Of a DNA stretch of 64,000 nt, positions 8,839-16,582 are shown piece by piece. The DNA is taken from NCBI GenBank assembly GCA_965199905.1, contig OZ241366.1, forward strand, positions 3,844,001-3,908,000, in the 5' to 3' direction. Source of the stretch: Ilyomonas sp965199905 (lineage in GTDB: Bacteria; Bacteroidota; Bacteroidia; Chitinophagales; Chitinophagaceae). Below the pieces are notes generated by a model. It was not told where the DNA came from. It did no database searches and worked only from the letters and a program-made list of their open reading frames with translations. Numbering within the stretch: position 1 is the stretch's first letter; every line of letters begins with the position of its first letter. The translations under genes and the position numbers were made by a program.

Positions 8839-9177
8839 TTACATGGCTATCTCTTTCACTTTATTCATCATCTGCACACCATGTACCAAAGAAGCGCCGC
8901 CGCGTATAGCTGCCGCCACGTGCACAGCTTCCATCATCTGCCCTTCGCTGTACCCTTTTTCAAAGGCGTCACTGCTGTAAGCATCAATACAATACGGGCA
9001 TTGTACAGCATGAGAAACCGCTAAAGCGATCAGAGACTTTTCGCGCGCCGTCAGTTCGCCGTCGGCGAATACTTCCCCGTACCAGGCAAAAAATTTATCG
9101 CCCATTTTCTTCTGAAACTCCGTGATGTTGCCAAACTTTTTCAGGTCTTCCGCGTCGTAATAATTGTTGCTGTTCAT
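8839..9177 (-). CDS. Carboxymuconolactone decarboxylase / AhpD-like protein of the arsenosugar locus
   Basis: The protein has 112 residues from ATG 9177. It carries the AhpD-type thiol motif CPYCIDAYSSDAFEKG with the redox CxxC and a following acidic/His region (MMEAVHVAAAIRGG). Small proteins of this type regularly precede arsS and are called arsenosugar biosynthesis-associated peroxidase-like proteins. It is the first gene of the arsenosugar run and lies 30 bp before arsS. A likely task is thiol-based reduction or detoxification of pathway intermediates; this is inferred from family and context. Confidence 0.87.
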   Translation of the reverse strand: MNSNNYYDAEDLKKFGNITEFQKKMGDKFFAWYGEVFADGELTAREKSLIALAVSHAVQCPYCIDAYSSDAFEKGYSEGQMMEAVHVAAAIRGGASLVHGVQMMNKVKEIAM

Positions 9178-9224
9178 AGGTATATTTTTCAAAACAATAT
9201 CCGCGATTTTTTTGAAACAGGATG

Positions 9225-9469
9225 TTATTTTCCTGCGCTATTCATTTCAAAGGTTCTTTCCTTAGCTGCCGGGATGAACAGTAAAGCACCAAGCGCTATG
9301 ATGAGCAAACCCAGCATCATTCCTTTTTTAAATCCTGTTTTCTTCAACATCCACGACGATGGAAATGCCATCACTGCATAAGAAATATAGAAAGCAAACG
9401 TAACCAGCACGGCTTCGGATGTCTCCGGTTCGCAGGCAATTTTCAGGTACGGGCTTCGGTGTTACTCAT
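9225..9469 (-). pseudogene. Remnant of a FucP/GluP-type sugar MFS transporter
   Basis: The intact stretch reads PYLKIACEPETSEAVLVTFA and then YISYAVMAFPSSWMLKKTGF through LGALLFIPAAKERTF (about 70 residues), which matches the second and third membrane segments of the fucose/glucose-galactose H+ symporter family. An ATG at 9469 starts MSNTEAR, but it is out of frame with the rest and about 50 residues of the first helix are absent. After TFE the frame ends in a short unrelated tail with a stop at 9225. Both ends and the remaining nine or so helices are lost. It lies 47 bp before the first arsenosugar gene. Confidence 0.75.
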
Positions 9470-9504
9470 GTGTCGTGATGTTATTTTGCGGTCTTTTCTT
9501 TTTC

Positions 9505-9711
9505 TTATTTTACCAGCGGATTGAACACGCTGTGCGGGCCCGCAAAATAATTGATCCGCGGCTTTTCGTTCTCCTTGTTTGCCTCATCATTATTAACGGC
9601 TTCTGCTTCTTTCTTTGCTGAAACAGGATTAACTCTCTTTGTACGTTTTGAAAAGCTCACTAAGCTTTCAAACTGACTTGCATACATTTCTAATATACGA
9701 ACTGATAACAT
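9505..9711 (-). CDS. Small hypothetical protein
   Basis: This is a 68-residue frame starting at ATG 9711, with a hydrophilic lysine/glutamate-rich middle and ending RINYFAGPHSVFNPLVK. The ATG is preceded by an A-rich stretch, as is usual for this phylum. It lies between a decayed transporter and an MFS gene on the same strand. I recognise no family, and the frame could be chance. Confidence 0.35.
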   Translation of the reverse strand: MLSVRILEMYASQFESLVSFSKRTKRVNPVSAKKEAEAVNNDEANKENEKPRINYFAGPHSVFNPLVK

Positions 9712-9776
9712 AACTTTTGTTTTAAAAAATGAATCAATGAATACTGGTTGATGCGTCCATCAAACAGTAAAAATGG

Positions 9777-11033
9777 TTACGCCGGATTGGATGATAATTC
9801 TTGTTCTGAAATCACCGTGAGCTGCGGTTGAATATCCTGCAAATCTGCAGCTATGGTTTGTTTATTTTGCCTGCGCAATAACACAACGCAAAAAAGAAAT
9901 CCAGTAATAACGAGCGCCATCCCTACATACTCTGCGGAAGGATAACCGAAGCCTGCGGCAATGGGAAGTCCGCCAAGAAAAGCACCGATAGCATTGCCAA
10001 TATTCAAGCTTGCCTGAAGTGAAGCAGAAGCCAGCATTTCAGAACCGGCGGCTGCTTTAATAATTAATACCTGCATGGGCGATACCAGCATAAATGCAAT
10101 GGCTGCAGTAACAAATGTCATCACCACGGCTGCAGCCTGATATTGTGCCGTCAGAGCCACAATCAGCAGGGAAGTCATCATGGATAAAAAGATCACACCT
10201 GTCATTTTCAACGGCGAAAACCGGTCGGCCAAACGACCGCCAATAATATTGCCTGCAGTCATTCCAACACCGGCAATAATCATAATAATGGTAACCGCAT
10301 TACCGGAAAAATGAGACACATTCGTCATTAGCGGAGCGATATAACTAATCCATGCAAACAAACCACCGCTGCCAATAGAAGCCATAGCAATGATGAGCCA
10401 GGGTTCAGGTTCACCAAAGGCTTTCAGACTTTGTCTAAAATTATGTTCCGGCGCGGCGGGCGTGCCAGGCATCCATTTTTGAATAGATAACGCTGCGGTA
10501 AAAGCGATAGCCGCAACGATGTAAAAAGAGATGCGCCAGCTCAGGTTATGACCAATGTAAGTGCCTATTGGTACGCCGATGATATTAGCAACGGTAAGCC
10601 CGGCGAACATAACAGCAACGGCTCTCGCTTCTTTGCCTTTATCGGCAAGACGGCTGGCAACTACGGCACCAATTCCGAAAAAAGCGCCATGCGGCAAACC
10701 GGCGAAAAACCGCGCGATGAGTAGTAGCGTAAAGCTTGGCGCAGAAGCGAATAAAGTGTTGAAAATGCCGTAGATTACCATCAGCCAGATCAATACTTTT
10801 TTTGGAGAATATTTTCCGGCAATAGCTGCTGTAAGTGGCGCTCCAATCACAACACCTACTGCGTAAGCCGTAATGAGATGACCGGCTTCCGGTATGGAAA
10901 CGGAAAGTGTTTTTGCCACATCCGGTAATACACCCATCATCATAAATTCCGTCATCCCGATGCTCAATCCACCGATTGCCAGCGCAAGAATGCCGGGCTT
11001 TGGCAGGGAAAATATCTTAGTAGCGTTGCTCAT
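9777..11033 (-). CDS. MFS transporter, drug:H+ antiporter type (AraJ/PbuE-like)
   Basis: The 418-residue protein has twelve predicted hydrophobic segments and the MFS family marks GGLSIGMTEFMMMGVLPDV in helix 1 and a helix 2-3 loop in which GKYSPKKVLIW replaces the usual GxxxDRxGRR. Motif IIGVPIGTYIG fits the antiporter motif C region of helix 5. Members export sugars, nucleosides or drugs. Its leader (11034-11169) holds a strong hairpin, and the gene diverges from a LacI regulator with an operator-like palindrome between the two promoters, so it is the likely target of that regulator. The substrate is unknown. Confidence 0.88.
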   Translation of the reverse strand: MSNATKIFSLPKPGILALAIGGLSIGMTEFMMMGVLPDVAKTLSVSIPEAGHLITAYAVGVVIGAPLTAAIAGKYSPKKVLIWLMVIYGIFNTLFASAPSFTLLLIARFFAGLPHGAFFGIGAVVASRLADKGKEARAVAVMFAGLTVANIIGVPIGTYIGHNLSWRISFYIVAAIAFTAALSIQKWMPGTPAAPEHNFRQSLKAFGEPEPWLIIAMASIGSGGLFAWISYIAPLMTNVSHFSGNAVTIIMIIAGVGMTAGNIIGGRLADRFSPLKMTGVIFLSMMTSLLIVALTAQYQAAAVVMTFVTAAIAFMLVSPMQVLIIKAAAGSEMLASASLQASLNIGNAIGAFLGGLPIAAGFGYPSAEYVGMALVITGFLFCVVLLRRQNKQTIAADLQDIQPQLTVISEQELSSNPA

Positions 11034-11067
11034 TTTTATTTCTTTTGTTACTTAGAATATATATAAA

Positions 11068-11092
11068 TGCCTGCTCTTGTAAGAGACAGGCA
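11068..11092 (-). promoter_or_regulatory. Strong hairpin in the MFS transporter leader
   Basis: TGCCTG-CTCTT-GT-AAGAG-a-CAGGCA forms an 11-bp stem with a 2-base loop, 35 bp before the MFS start codon. On the minus strand it is followed by TTTATATATATT. It lies inside the transcript predicted from the -7 element at 11170-11177, so it could act as a transcript stabiliser or leader attenuator. Confidence 0.5.
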
Positions 11093-11169
11093 ATTCGTTA
11101 ATCAATTGTTTATGGCTGAAGTTCCTGTCTTTCTTAAGTGCCAGGAATAGTAATATTCGACTTAGAAGG

Positions 11170-11177
11170 CAAAGATA
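11170..11177 (-). promoter_or_regulatory. Promoter -7 element for the MFS gene
   Basis: CAAAGATA reads TATCTTTG on the minus strand, an exact match to the Bacteroidota TAnnTTTG -7 element. It is 137 bp before the MFS start. I could not place a clear -33 box; the expected position overlaps the operator-like palindrome at 11186-11201. Confidence 0.5.
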
Positions 11178-11185
11178 AGAAATTT

Positions 11186-11201
11186 GTTTAAACGATTAAA
11201 C
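11186..11201. promoter_or_regulatory. LacI-type operator candidate O1
   Basis: GTTTAAACGATTAAAC is a perfect inverted repeat, GTTTAA-N4-TTAAAC, with a central CG, the usual shape of LacI-family operators. It overlaps the region between the divergent -7 elements and abuts the -33 box of the regulator gene, so binding would block both promoters. Confidence 0.55.
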
Positions 11202-11202
11202 T

Positions 11203-11236
11203 TTTGAATGTTACTTTAACATTAACCTTATCTTTG
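11203..11236 (+). promoter_or_regulatory. Promoter of the lacI-family gene
   Basis: TTTG at 11203-11206 and TATCTTTG at 11229-11236 match the Bacteroidota -33 and TAnnTTTG -7 boxes with 22 bp between them. The distance to the start codon at 11327 leaves a leader of about 85 bases that includes the second operator candidate. Confidence 0.6.
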
Positions 11237-11288
11237 TGCAAGGTTTTAACTGAAACATCATTTGCAAAAAAGTCAATTGATGTGCCGA

Positions 11289-11304
11289 ATTTAAAGGATT
11301 AAAC
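11289..11304. promoter_or_regulatory. LacI-type operator candidate O2
   Basis: ATTTAAAGGATTAAAC is an imperfect copy of O1 (two mismatches over 16 bases); the likeness continues into the following CTTTT, making a direct repeat of about 18 bases. It lies 22 bp before the regulator's ATG and about 100 bp from O1, a spacing that would allow looping by a dimeric or tetrameric repressor. Confidence 0.5.
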
Positions 11305-11326
11305 TTTTTGCATTTAACGTTCGCAA

Positions 11327-12343
11327 ATGGACAAAAGGATTTCACTGAAAGACATAGCTCAGAAAGTAGGGGTTTCTACCGCTCTCGTTTCTTACGTACT
11401 AAATAACCAGAAAGAGGGAAGAATAAAGAAGGAAGTGGCGCAGAAAATACGCGACACTGCCAAAGCCCTGAACTATCGCACCAACCAGATAGCCCGTAGC
11501 TTAAAGACGAGTAAAACATTTACTATAGGCCTGATTGTATCCAACATTTCCAACCCGTTTTCTTCCGGGCTCGCCCGTATTATTGAAGACGAAGCCGACA
11601 AGCAGAAATACACCGTGATCTTCGGTAGTTCGGATGAGAATCCTTTGAAGTTTTCCAGGCTGGTAGATACGTTTGTAACGCGCCAGGTAGATGGACTAAT
11701 CGTGGCGCCGCCGGATGGCGCTGAGGAGGAAGTGAAATACATTCAGCAGCAGAACATTCCTTTTGTTCTCATTGACCGGTATATACCTTCCATTGATACG
11801 AGTTACGTGGTGCTCGACAATGTGGAAGCGGCTTTTCATGCTACCGAACACCTGATTAAAGGTGGCTCGAAGCGACCCGCAATGATTACTTACGATACGC
11901 ATCTGTCGCATTTGCAGGATCGCATTGAAGGATTTAAAAAAGCGCTGGAAGTCAATGAATTGCCTTATGATGAAAAGCGTTTGAAGCTGGTAAACATCAG
12001 CAATAAAAAAGACCAGATTGAAGATGCGGTACACGAAGTTTTGTATAACCCTGCGCAACCTGCTGATGCCATCCTGTTTGGCTCTAACAGTATTACCAGT
12101 TACGCTGTAAAGTACATTAATCGTCTCCCGGTAAGAATCCCGCAGGATGTAGCGATCATCTCATTCGATGAAACTGATTCTTTGGATCTTTTCTACGCGC
12201 CAATTACTTATGTAAAGCAGCCTTTGCAGGAAATGGGTTGCGGCGCAATAGCTGTTCTTTTAGACATGATTAATAAAAAGGAAGGGGAGTTACAGCACAT
12301 TCATTTAAATGGAGAACTGATTATAAAAAAATCAACCAAATAA
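11327..12343 (+). CDS. LacI-family transcriptional regulator
   Basis: The 338-residue protein has an N-terminal helix-turn-helix (ISLKDIAQKVGVSTALVSYV, residues 5-24) and the hinge NQIARSLKTSKTFTIGLIVS, followed by a periplasmic-binding-protein-like effector domain (NPFSSGLARIIEDEADKQ, DGLIVAPP, AIISFDETD). Such regulators bind palindromes and release them on sugar binding. It is transcribed divergently from the MFS exporter with two operator-like palindromes between them, suggesting control of itself and that transporter. The ligand is not evident; the nearby decayed FucP-type gene hints at sugar. Confidence 0.93.
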   Translation: MDKRISLKDIAQKVGVSTALVSYVLNNQKEGRIKKEVAQKIRDTAKALNYRTNQIARSLKTSKTFTIGLIVSNISNPFSSGLARIIEDEADKQKYTVIFGSSDENPLKFSRLVDTFVTRQVDGLIVAPPDGAEEEVKYIQQQNIPFVLIDRYIPSIDTSYVVLDNVEAAFHATEHLIKGGSKRPAMITYDTHLSHLQDRIEGFKKALEVNELPYDEKRLKLVNISNKKDQIEDAVHEVLYNPAQPADAILFGSNSITSYAVKYINRLPVRIPQDVAIISFDETDSLDLFYAPITYVKQPLQEMGCGAIAVLLDMINKKEGELQHIHLNGELIIKKSTK

Positions 12344-12396
12344 GAATAGATAAGGGAAACAATTGCCAAGTAACAATAGGACAGTTATAAATAAAG

Positions 12397-12428
12397 AAGG
12401 GGCTTCTTAGAAAAGATGCCCCTTTTTT
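12397..12428 (+). terminator. Terminator after the lacI-family gene
   Basis: AAGGGGC and GCCCCTT pair across a 14-base loop and are followed by a T run. Confidence 0.75.
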
Positions 12429-12541
12429 CAACCCTAAACCCTTAAAAAACGTGAATTATTTAGCGATAATCATGCCGATAAGTGTCAAATTTTAACTTAA
12501 TTACCCAAAACATCAAATTGTTAATATCGGCAAAGAAGTGT

Positions 12542-12958
12542 TTAAAATATTTCGAATGCTGAAAAGAAAAAACTGCCTTCAATAGCGGCGTTTTCGTCGC
12601 TGTCGCTGCCATGTACTGCATTCTCCCCAATTGAGGCTGCAAATTTTTTCCGGATGGTTCCTTCATCTGCCTTTGAAGGGTCAGTAGCGCCGATTAGTTT
12701 TCTGAATTCGGGAACTGCGTTTTCCTTTTCGAGAATGGCAGCCACGATATTTCCGCTGCTCATAAACGACACCAGTTCGCCATAAAAAGGACGCTCTTTG
12801 TGCACTGCGTAAAATTCACCCGCTTTTTCCTCAGTCAGCTTTACCCATTTCATTGCCTTAATGCTGAAACCAGCCTGGGTAATCATGTCGATGATCTGGC
12901 CGGTATAACCTTTTGATGTGGCATCCGGCTTAATCATGGTAAAGGTTCTGTTTGTCAT
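12542..12958 (-). CDS. ndk: Nucleoside diphosphate kinase
   Basis: The 138-residue protein has the full NDK length and motifs: TFTMIKPDA at the start, KERPFYGELVSFMSSGN in the middle, and the active-site His116 in NAVHGSDS. It moves the terminal phosphate from ATP to other nucleoside diphosphates through a phospho-histidine. It stands alone, with its own promoter at 12978-13005 on the minus strand. Confidence 0.97.
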   Translation of the reverse strand: MTNRTFTMIKPDATSKGYTGQIIDMITQAGFSIKAMKWVKLTEEKAGEFYAVHKERPFYGELVSFMSSGNIVAAILEKENAVPEFRKLIGATDPSKADEGTIRKKFAASIGENAVHGSDSDENAAIEGSFFFSAFEIF

Positions 12959-12977
12959 GCTTATAAAATTTTGGCGG

Positions 12978-13005
12978 CAAATGTAGGCATTGGCAGTTAC
13001 TTCAA
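12978..13005 (-). promoter_or_regulatory. Promoter of ndk
   Basis: CAAATGTA (12978-12985) reads TACATTTG on the minus strand, matching TAnnTTTG, with TTG at 13003-13005 placed 17 bp upstream. It is 20 bp from the ndk ATG. Confidence 0.5.
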
Positions 13006-13205
13006 CTGCTTTATTTACAAGTGTTCACAATGATATAAAGTACCTGATCGCGCGCCTGTTTTGTCGGGATAATTAGTAATAAAGTCTTCTTATTTATTAA
13101 TGCTGATAGAGCTTTAGGCAATTGTTTATTCTAATATCACACACTTGTTATGGCATGGTTTTATTCTCTCTTTACTAAAATCTATTATAAGTAAAACATA
13201 TTATC

Positions 13206-14129
13206 ATGAAATTCATCAAAACAACCGACAAGACAAGCGGTGAAGAAGTAAAACTTAGCTATTTTGATTATGGCAAAGGAAAGCCCGTAGTGATGCTGCA
13301 TGGCTGGCCGGCAAATAAAGAAATGTTCGAATACCAGTTACAACCATTAATAGATGCAGGTCTGCGCGTAATCGCTTACGACCGCCGTGGATTTGGCATG
13401 TCAGACAAGCCATGGGGCGAGTATGATTATGATACACTAACGGACGATTTGAAAGCTGTGATCGATCAGTTGGATCTGGATGATGTAACGCTCGTGGGAT
13501 TCTCGATGGGCGGTGGCGAAGTAGCTCGTTATTTCACACGTTATGGTGGTGAAAAAGTATCGAAAGCTGTGTTGATCTCTTCCGTGGTACCTTATCTTCC
13601 GCAAACAGACGACAATCCGGATGGTGTGCCGCAAGACAAGCTGCAGGATATGGCCGACCAGGCAAAAGATGACCGCATCGGCTTTCTGCAATCATTTTTT
13701 AAAACATTCTATGGCGTAGGTTTTCTAAGCAAGCCGGTGAGCGATCCGTTCCTGAATTATAATGTTATGGCGGCTTCTATGGCATCAGCCAAAGCAACAC
13801 TGGATTGCATGAAAGCATTTGCATTTACTGACTTCCGCCAGGATGCAGCCAACATTAATGTGCCAACATTAATTATACATGGCAGCGGCGATAAGACAGT
13901 GCCGATCGAAACCAGTGGTCAGCGTGCAGCAGAAATGATTAAGAACAACCAGTTCATTATTTATGAAGGTGCACCGCATGGTTTGCAATACACAGAGAAA
14001 GAAAGGCTGAACCAGGATTTGGTGAATTTTATCACTACAGGCAATGCTTATTCTGAAAACTTTCAGCCGGGTGCCAATTATGACAGAGTAATATTATCAG
14101 GTAATACAGAAGGCTTGGTAACAAGATAA
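13206..14129 (+). CDS. Alpha/beta hydrolase (haloperoxidase/esterase-like)
   Basis: The 307-residue protein has the oxyanion-hole motif LHGWPANKEMF, the nucleophile elbow GFSMGGG with Ser100, Asp229 in HGSGDKTVP and His258 in EGAPHGLQ, completing the triad. This matches the cofactor-free haloperoxidase/esterase group, usually about 275 residues; a tail of about 30 residues (PGANYDRVILSGNTEGLVTR) follows the domain. No signal peptide is seen, so it acts in the cytoplasm. It is a single gene ended by a hairpin terminator. The substrate is not predictable. Confidence 0.92.
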   Translation: MKFIKTTDKTSGEEVKLSYFDYGKGKPVVMLHGWPANKEMFEYQLQPLIDAGLRVIAYDRRGFGMSDKPWGEYDYDTLTDDLKAVIDQLDLDDVTLVGFSMGGGEVARYFTRYGGEKVSKAVLISSVVPYLPQTDDNPDGVPQDKLQDMADQAKDDRIGFLQSFFKTFYGVGFLSKPVSDPFLNYNVMAASMASAKATLDCMKAFAFTDFRQDAANINVPTLIIHGSGDKTVPIETSGQRAAEMIKNNQFIIYEGAPHGLQYTEKERLNQDLVNFITTGNAYSENFQPGANYDRVILSGNTEGLVTR

Positions 14130-14153
14130 TAGTGAAGTAATATTATCATAATA

Positions 14154-14187
14154 AAGAAAGGCAGCTCATAATGAGTTGCCTTTCTTA
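14154..14187. terminator. Bidirectional terminator
   Basis: AAGAAAGGCA(g)CTCAT pairs with ATGAG(t)TGCCTTTCTT. It lies between the plus-strand hydrolase gene and the end of the minus-strand operon 14249-18626, and can serve both. Confidence 0.8.
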
Positions 14188-14248
14188 TTATCAATGAACC
14201 ATTATCAAATGCTATTGTTTTCACTCATCAAAATCATACAAGTATTGA

Positions 14249-15163
14249 TTATTGCAGTGCTTTGCTTTTTGCACCTTTCGAGATGTTAAACACACGCGAG
14301 ACATTGAACCCAAAAAAGATATCGCCTTTTGCCCAGCGACCTGTAGTTTGACCAATATACTGCGATTCTGTCATCGCTTCTGAATTGGTAAAAACAAGTT
14401 GAAATACATGCCCGCCGGTTTCAATCTCCCAGCCCAATGAAAGAGAGTTATGGATATTGGTTGACACAATTTGATTATCAGGAACAAAATTATATTCAGC
14501 AATGATGGCAGTGCGTTTTGTAATTTTTATTCTGCCACCAACGCCTATTGCAAGTATATTGTTCCTGTCAGCCTTGCCGGGCACAAGATTATAATGAATC
14601 CATGTGGGCGCTAATTGCAAAGAAAAACTGCTGTTGAACTTACGCGCAATCAGTAATTGTGTGGAGTAGGATGTGCGGTATTTTGTATTGAGATACGATT
14701 TGTCAGAATACTTCTGTGTATAATCTGTAAGCCCAACCAGTAAGTCCATTGTCACAGGTATTTTATTGTTGCCATCGGTTTGACGAAGCGCTTTATATTT
14801 CGCATAACCATCAAATGTTTTCAGGTAAGAGCTTCTGCCAATGCCAACAGATAAACGGTCGCTGATACCATAATCAAGACCCAGGCGAATGGTAGCATTG
14901 TCTAACCCAAAAAAATTATAGGCACCATCATTCAGCTTGCCAAAGCGGTGCATAATAATGAAGTTAAGCACACCATGCGCAGGTGATTCTACGGTATGCA
15001 TGTTTACAAGATGAATACCTTTGAACGTACCTGTAACATGCGTTGGTGCTGCATTTGCGCTCATCGAGTCATTCAACATATTCATCAGTGTTGAGTCTTG
15101 CGCATGAGCAAATGAAAAGGAAAAAAGTATAAAAAGAAGAGAAACAGTTCCTGCTTTCATCAA
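14249..15163 (-). CDS. DUF5777-like outer-membrane beta-barrel protein
   Basis: The 304-residue protein has a signal peptide (residues 1-21, ending AHAQ) and then alternating hydrophobic strands typical of a beta barrel. Segments such as GVLNFIIMHRFGKLNDG, RLGLDYGISDRLSVGIGRS and AIIAEYNFVP match the DUF5777 family, often found beside YceI and cytochrome genes in Bacteroidota. It is the last gene of the sigma-factor operon, 6 bp after yceI. A role as the outer-membrane component of the module is inferred. Confidence 0.8.
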   Translation of the reverse strand: MMKAGTVSLLFILFSFSFAHAQDSTLMNMLNDSMSANAAPTHVTGTFKGIHLVNMHTVESPAHGVLNFIIMHRFGKLNDGAYNFFGLDNATIRLGLDYGISDRLSVGIGRSSYLKTFDGYAKYKALRQTDGNNKIPVTMDLLVGLTDYTQKYSDKSYLNTKYRTSYSTQLLIARKFNSSFSLQLAPTWIHYNLVPGKADRNNILAIGVGGRIKITKRTAIIAEYNFVPDNQIVSTNIHNSLSLGWEIETGGHVFQLVFTNSEAMTESQYIGQTTGRWAKGDIFFGFNVSRVFNISKGAKSKALQ

Positions 15164-15169
15164 GGTTAA

Positions 15170-15709
15170 TTATTTAGGTGAACAATTGGCAGATACACTC
15201 ACGGTCATCTCTTTGGCTATCTTTTCCCTCACCAAAGAAGGAATGTTGATGCCATAATCTTCAGGCTTTATTTTAAACCCGGCTTTGGCAGTCAGTGTGC
15301 CGTTTTTTACTTCAATAGTAGCTGGTGCTTCCACAGGTTTGGTAACACCGTGAATCGTAAGATCGCCTTTGGCAGTTACGTTGTATACGCCATCTTTTGT
15401 TGCATTTACATCGCCGGTGTAAGCACCATTAAAAGAAGATTTTGGATACTTATCGCTCTCTGCATAATTCTCATTAAAGTGTTCCTGCATCAGCTCTTTT
15501 TCAAACTGAAAGCCTTTCATCAAAAGGGTAAACGCGATGTTCTTTTTACCCGCATCTATTACTGCATATGCCTGGTTGTTTACGGCATTGACAGTTTCTT
15601 TCTCAGTAGAAGAATAAAAGGAAACGCGACCTGTGCGGGTCATAAAAAGCTGGCTGAAGGAGACGGAAGCTGTTGCTAAAAACAGCAATAAAAAAGCGAT
15701 TGTTTTCAT
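15170..15709 (-). CDS. YceI-family periplasmic protein
   Basis: This 179-residue protein has a signal peptide (residues 1-19) followed by a YceI-type lipocalin-like barrel. Marks are FQFEKELMQEHFNENYAESD, KYPKSSFNGAY, VTAKGDLTIHGVTKPVEAP and a C-terminal strand with PEDYGINIPSLV. YceI proteins bind long isoprenoid or other lipid molecules in the periplasm. It lies 20 bp after the cytochrome gene and 6 bp before the barrel gene. A quinone-like ligand would fit the nearby cytochrome, but this is not shown. Confidence 0.9.
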   Translation of the reverse strand: MKTIAFLLLFLATASVSFSQLFMTRTGRVSFYSSTEKETVNAVNNQAYAVIDAGKKNIAFTLLMKGFQFEKELMQEHFNENYAESDKYPKSSFNGAYTGDVNATKDGVYNVTAKGDLTIHGVTKPVEAPATIEVKNGTLTAKAGFKIKPEDYGINIPSLVREKIAKEMTVSVSANCSPK

Positions 15710-15729
15710 AGAAGAAATTTGAAACAGAA

Positions 15730-16122
15730 TTAATTATCAGGTGCACCGCGATTGATCCAGTCACGGATAATATTGATGTCGCAATCAGATAGTTTGCCGC
15801 CATTTGCCGGCATAGGTGGATAACCGGAAGCGTGGGTTATTGTGCCCAGCAATGCACCGTCATCGGCTTCATCTTTTACGTTATCATAAGTGTCGAGATT
15901 AACGCCGCCGCTGTTGCCGCCATTGCCATGACAGCTATAGCAATTTGCCTTTAGTACCGGCATTACATCTGCCGCGTAAGTCATGTTTACCGTGTCGCAA
16001 CTTATAGGTGGTGTTGATGATCTTAAATCTTCCTCACTGCTCTTGGAGCAGCTTACGGCTATTACAATCATCAATAAAAAAAGTCCTGTAATTAGTGTTG
16101 TCATTTTCTTCATAGTGTTCAA
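15730..16122 (-). CDS. c-type cytochrome lipoprotein
   Basis: This 130-residue protein has a lipoprotein signal (VIAVSC, Cys25) and one haem-binding motif CYSCH at residues 61-65, with PPMP supplying the candidate axial Met104. C42 and C114 form a possible disulfide. The layout (ADVMPVLKANCYSCHGNGG ... LDTYDNV ... WINRGAPDN) is that of small monohaem cytochromes often seen as domains of planctomycete-type proteins. It would sit in the periplasm, tethered to a membrane, and pass electrons. It is in the middle of the sigma operon. Confidence 0.9.
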   Translation of the reverse strand: MNTMKKMTTLITGLFLLMIVIAVSCSKSSEEDLRSSTPPISCDTVNMTYAADVMPVLKANCYSCHGNGGNSGGVNLDTYDNVKDEADDGALLGTITHASGYPPMPANGGKLSDCDINIIRDWINRGAPDN

Positions 16123-16145
16123 TTAATTAGCAGTAAGTATTGGTG

Positions 16146-16550
16146 TTATTTTTCAATTACACAATCTGTAAGTGCTACATCCATCAGGTAGCCGGTGCAT
16201 TTTCCTTTCACCGTTACCAGTTTTCCTTTTGGAACGATTGCTGTTTTATTGTCGAATAAACTACAACTGATACCACCCATATCAGTATCGCTTTTTAATA
16301 GAATGGTGTAAGTGCTGTCACTCTTGTTTATTTCCTCGGCAGCGCCTGTTACCGAGATGATTTTATTCAGAAACTTTTGATTCGCTGCCGCTTCGTTATC
16401 GCTGTATTGCTTATACAAACCGGCGGCTGTTATCGTTATATCAGGCTGCTTGCCGGCTACACCGGTTCGTGGCTTATTGTATACGTAATAGCCCCAGCCG
16501 GCAAGACATAGCAATAAGATACCGATGAAAAAAAGAATCTTTTTTTTCAT
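16146..16550 (-). CDS. Membrane-anchored OB-fold (tRNA_anti-like) protein
   Basis: The protein has 134 residues. A single N-terminal hydrophobic segment (residues 4-24) anchors it, followed by an OB-fold-like domain: TAAGLYKQYSDNEAAANQKF, LNKIISVTGAAEEIN, GKLVTVKGKCTGYLMDVALT and a final CVIEK. Two or more conserved Cys appear (ISCSLF, GKCTGY, DCVIE). Such proteins are widespread in Bacteroidota with unknown function. It lies 32 bp after the anti-sigma/barrel gene and 23 bp before the cytochrome gene. Confidence 0.75.
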   Translation of the reverse strand: MKKKILFFIGILLLCLAGWGYYVYNKPRTGVAGKQPDITITAAGLYKQYSDNEAAANQKFLNKIISVTGAAEEINKSDSTYTILLKSDTDMGGISCSLFDNKTAIVPKGKLVTVKGKCTGYLMDVALTDCVIEK

Positions 16551-16582
16551 GATGCTTGATTTAAAAAATCTGTGAATGAGAA

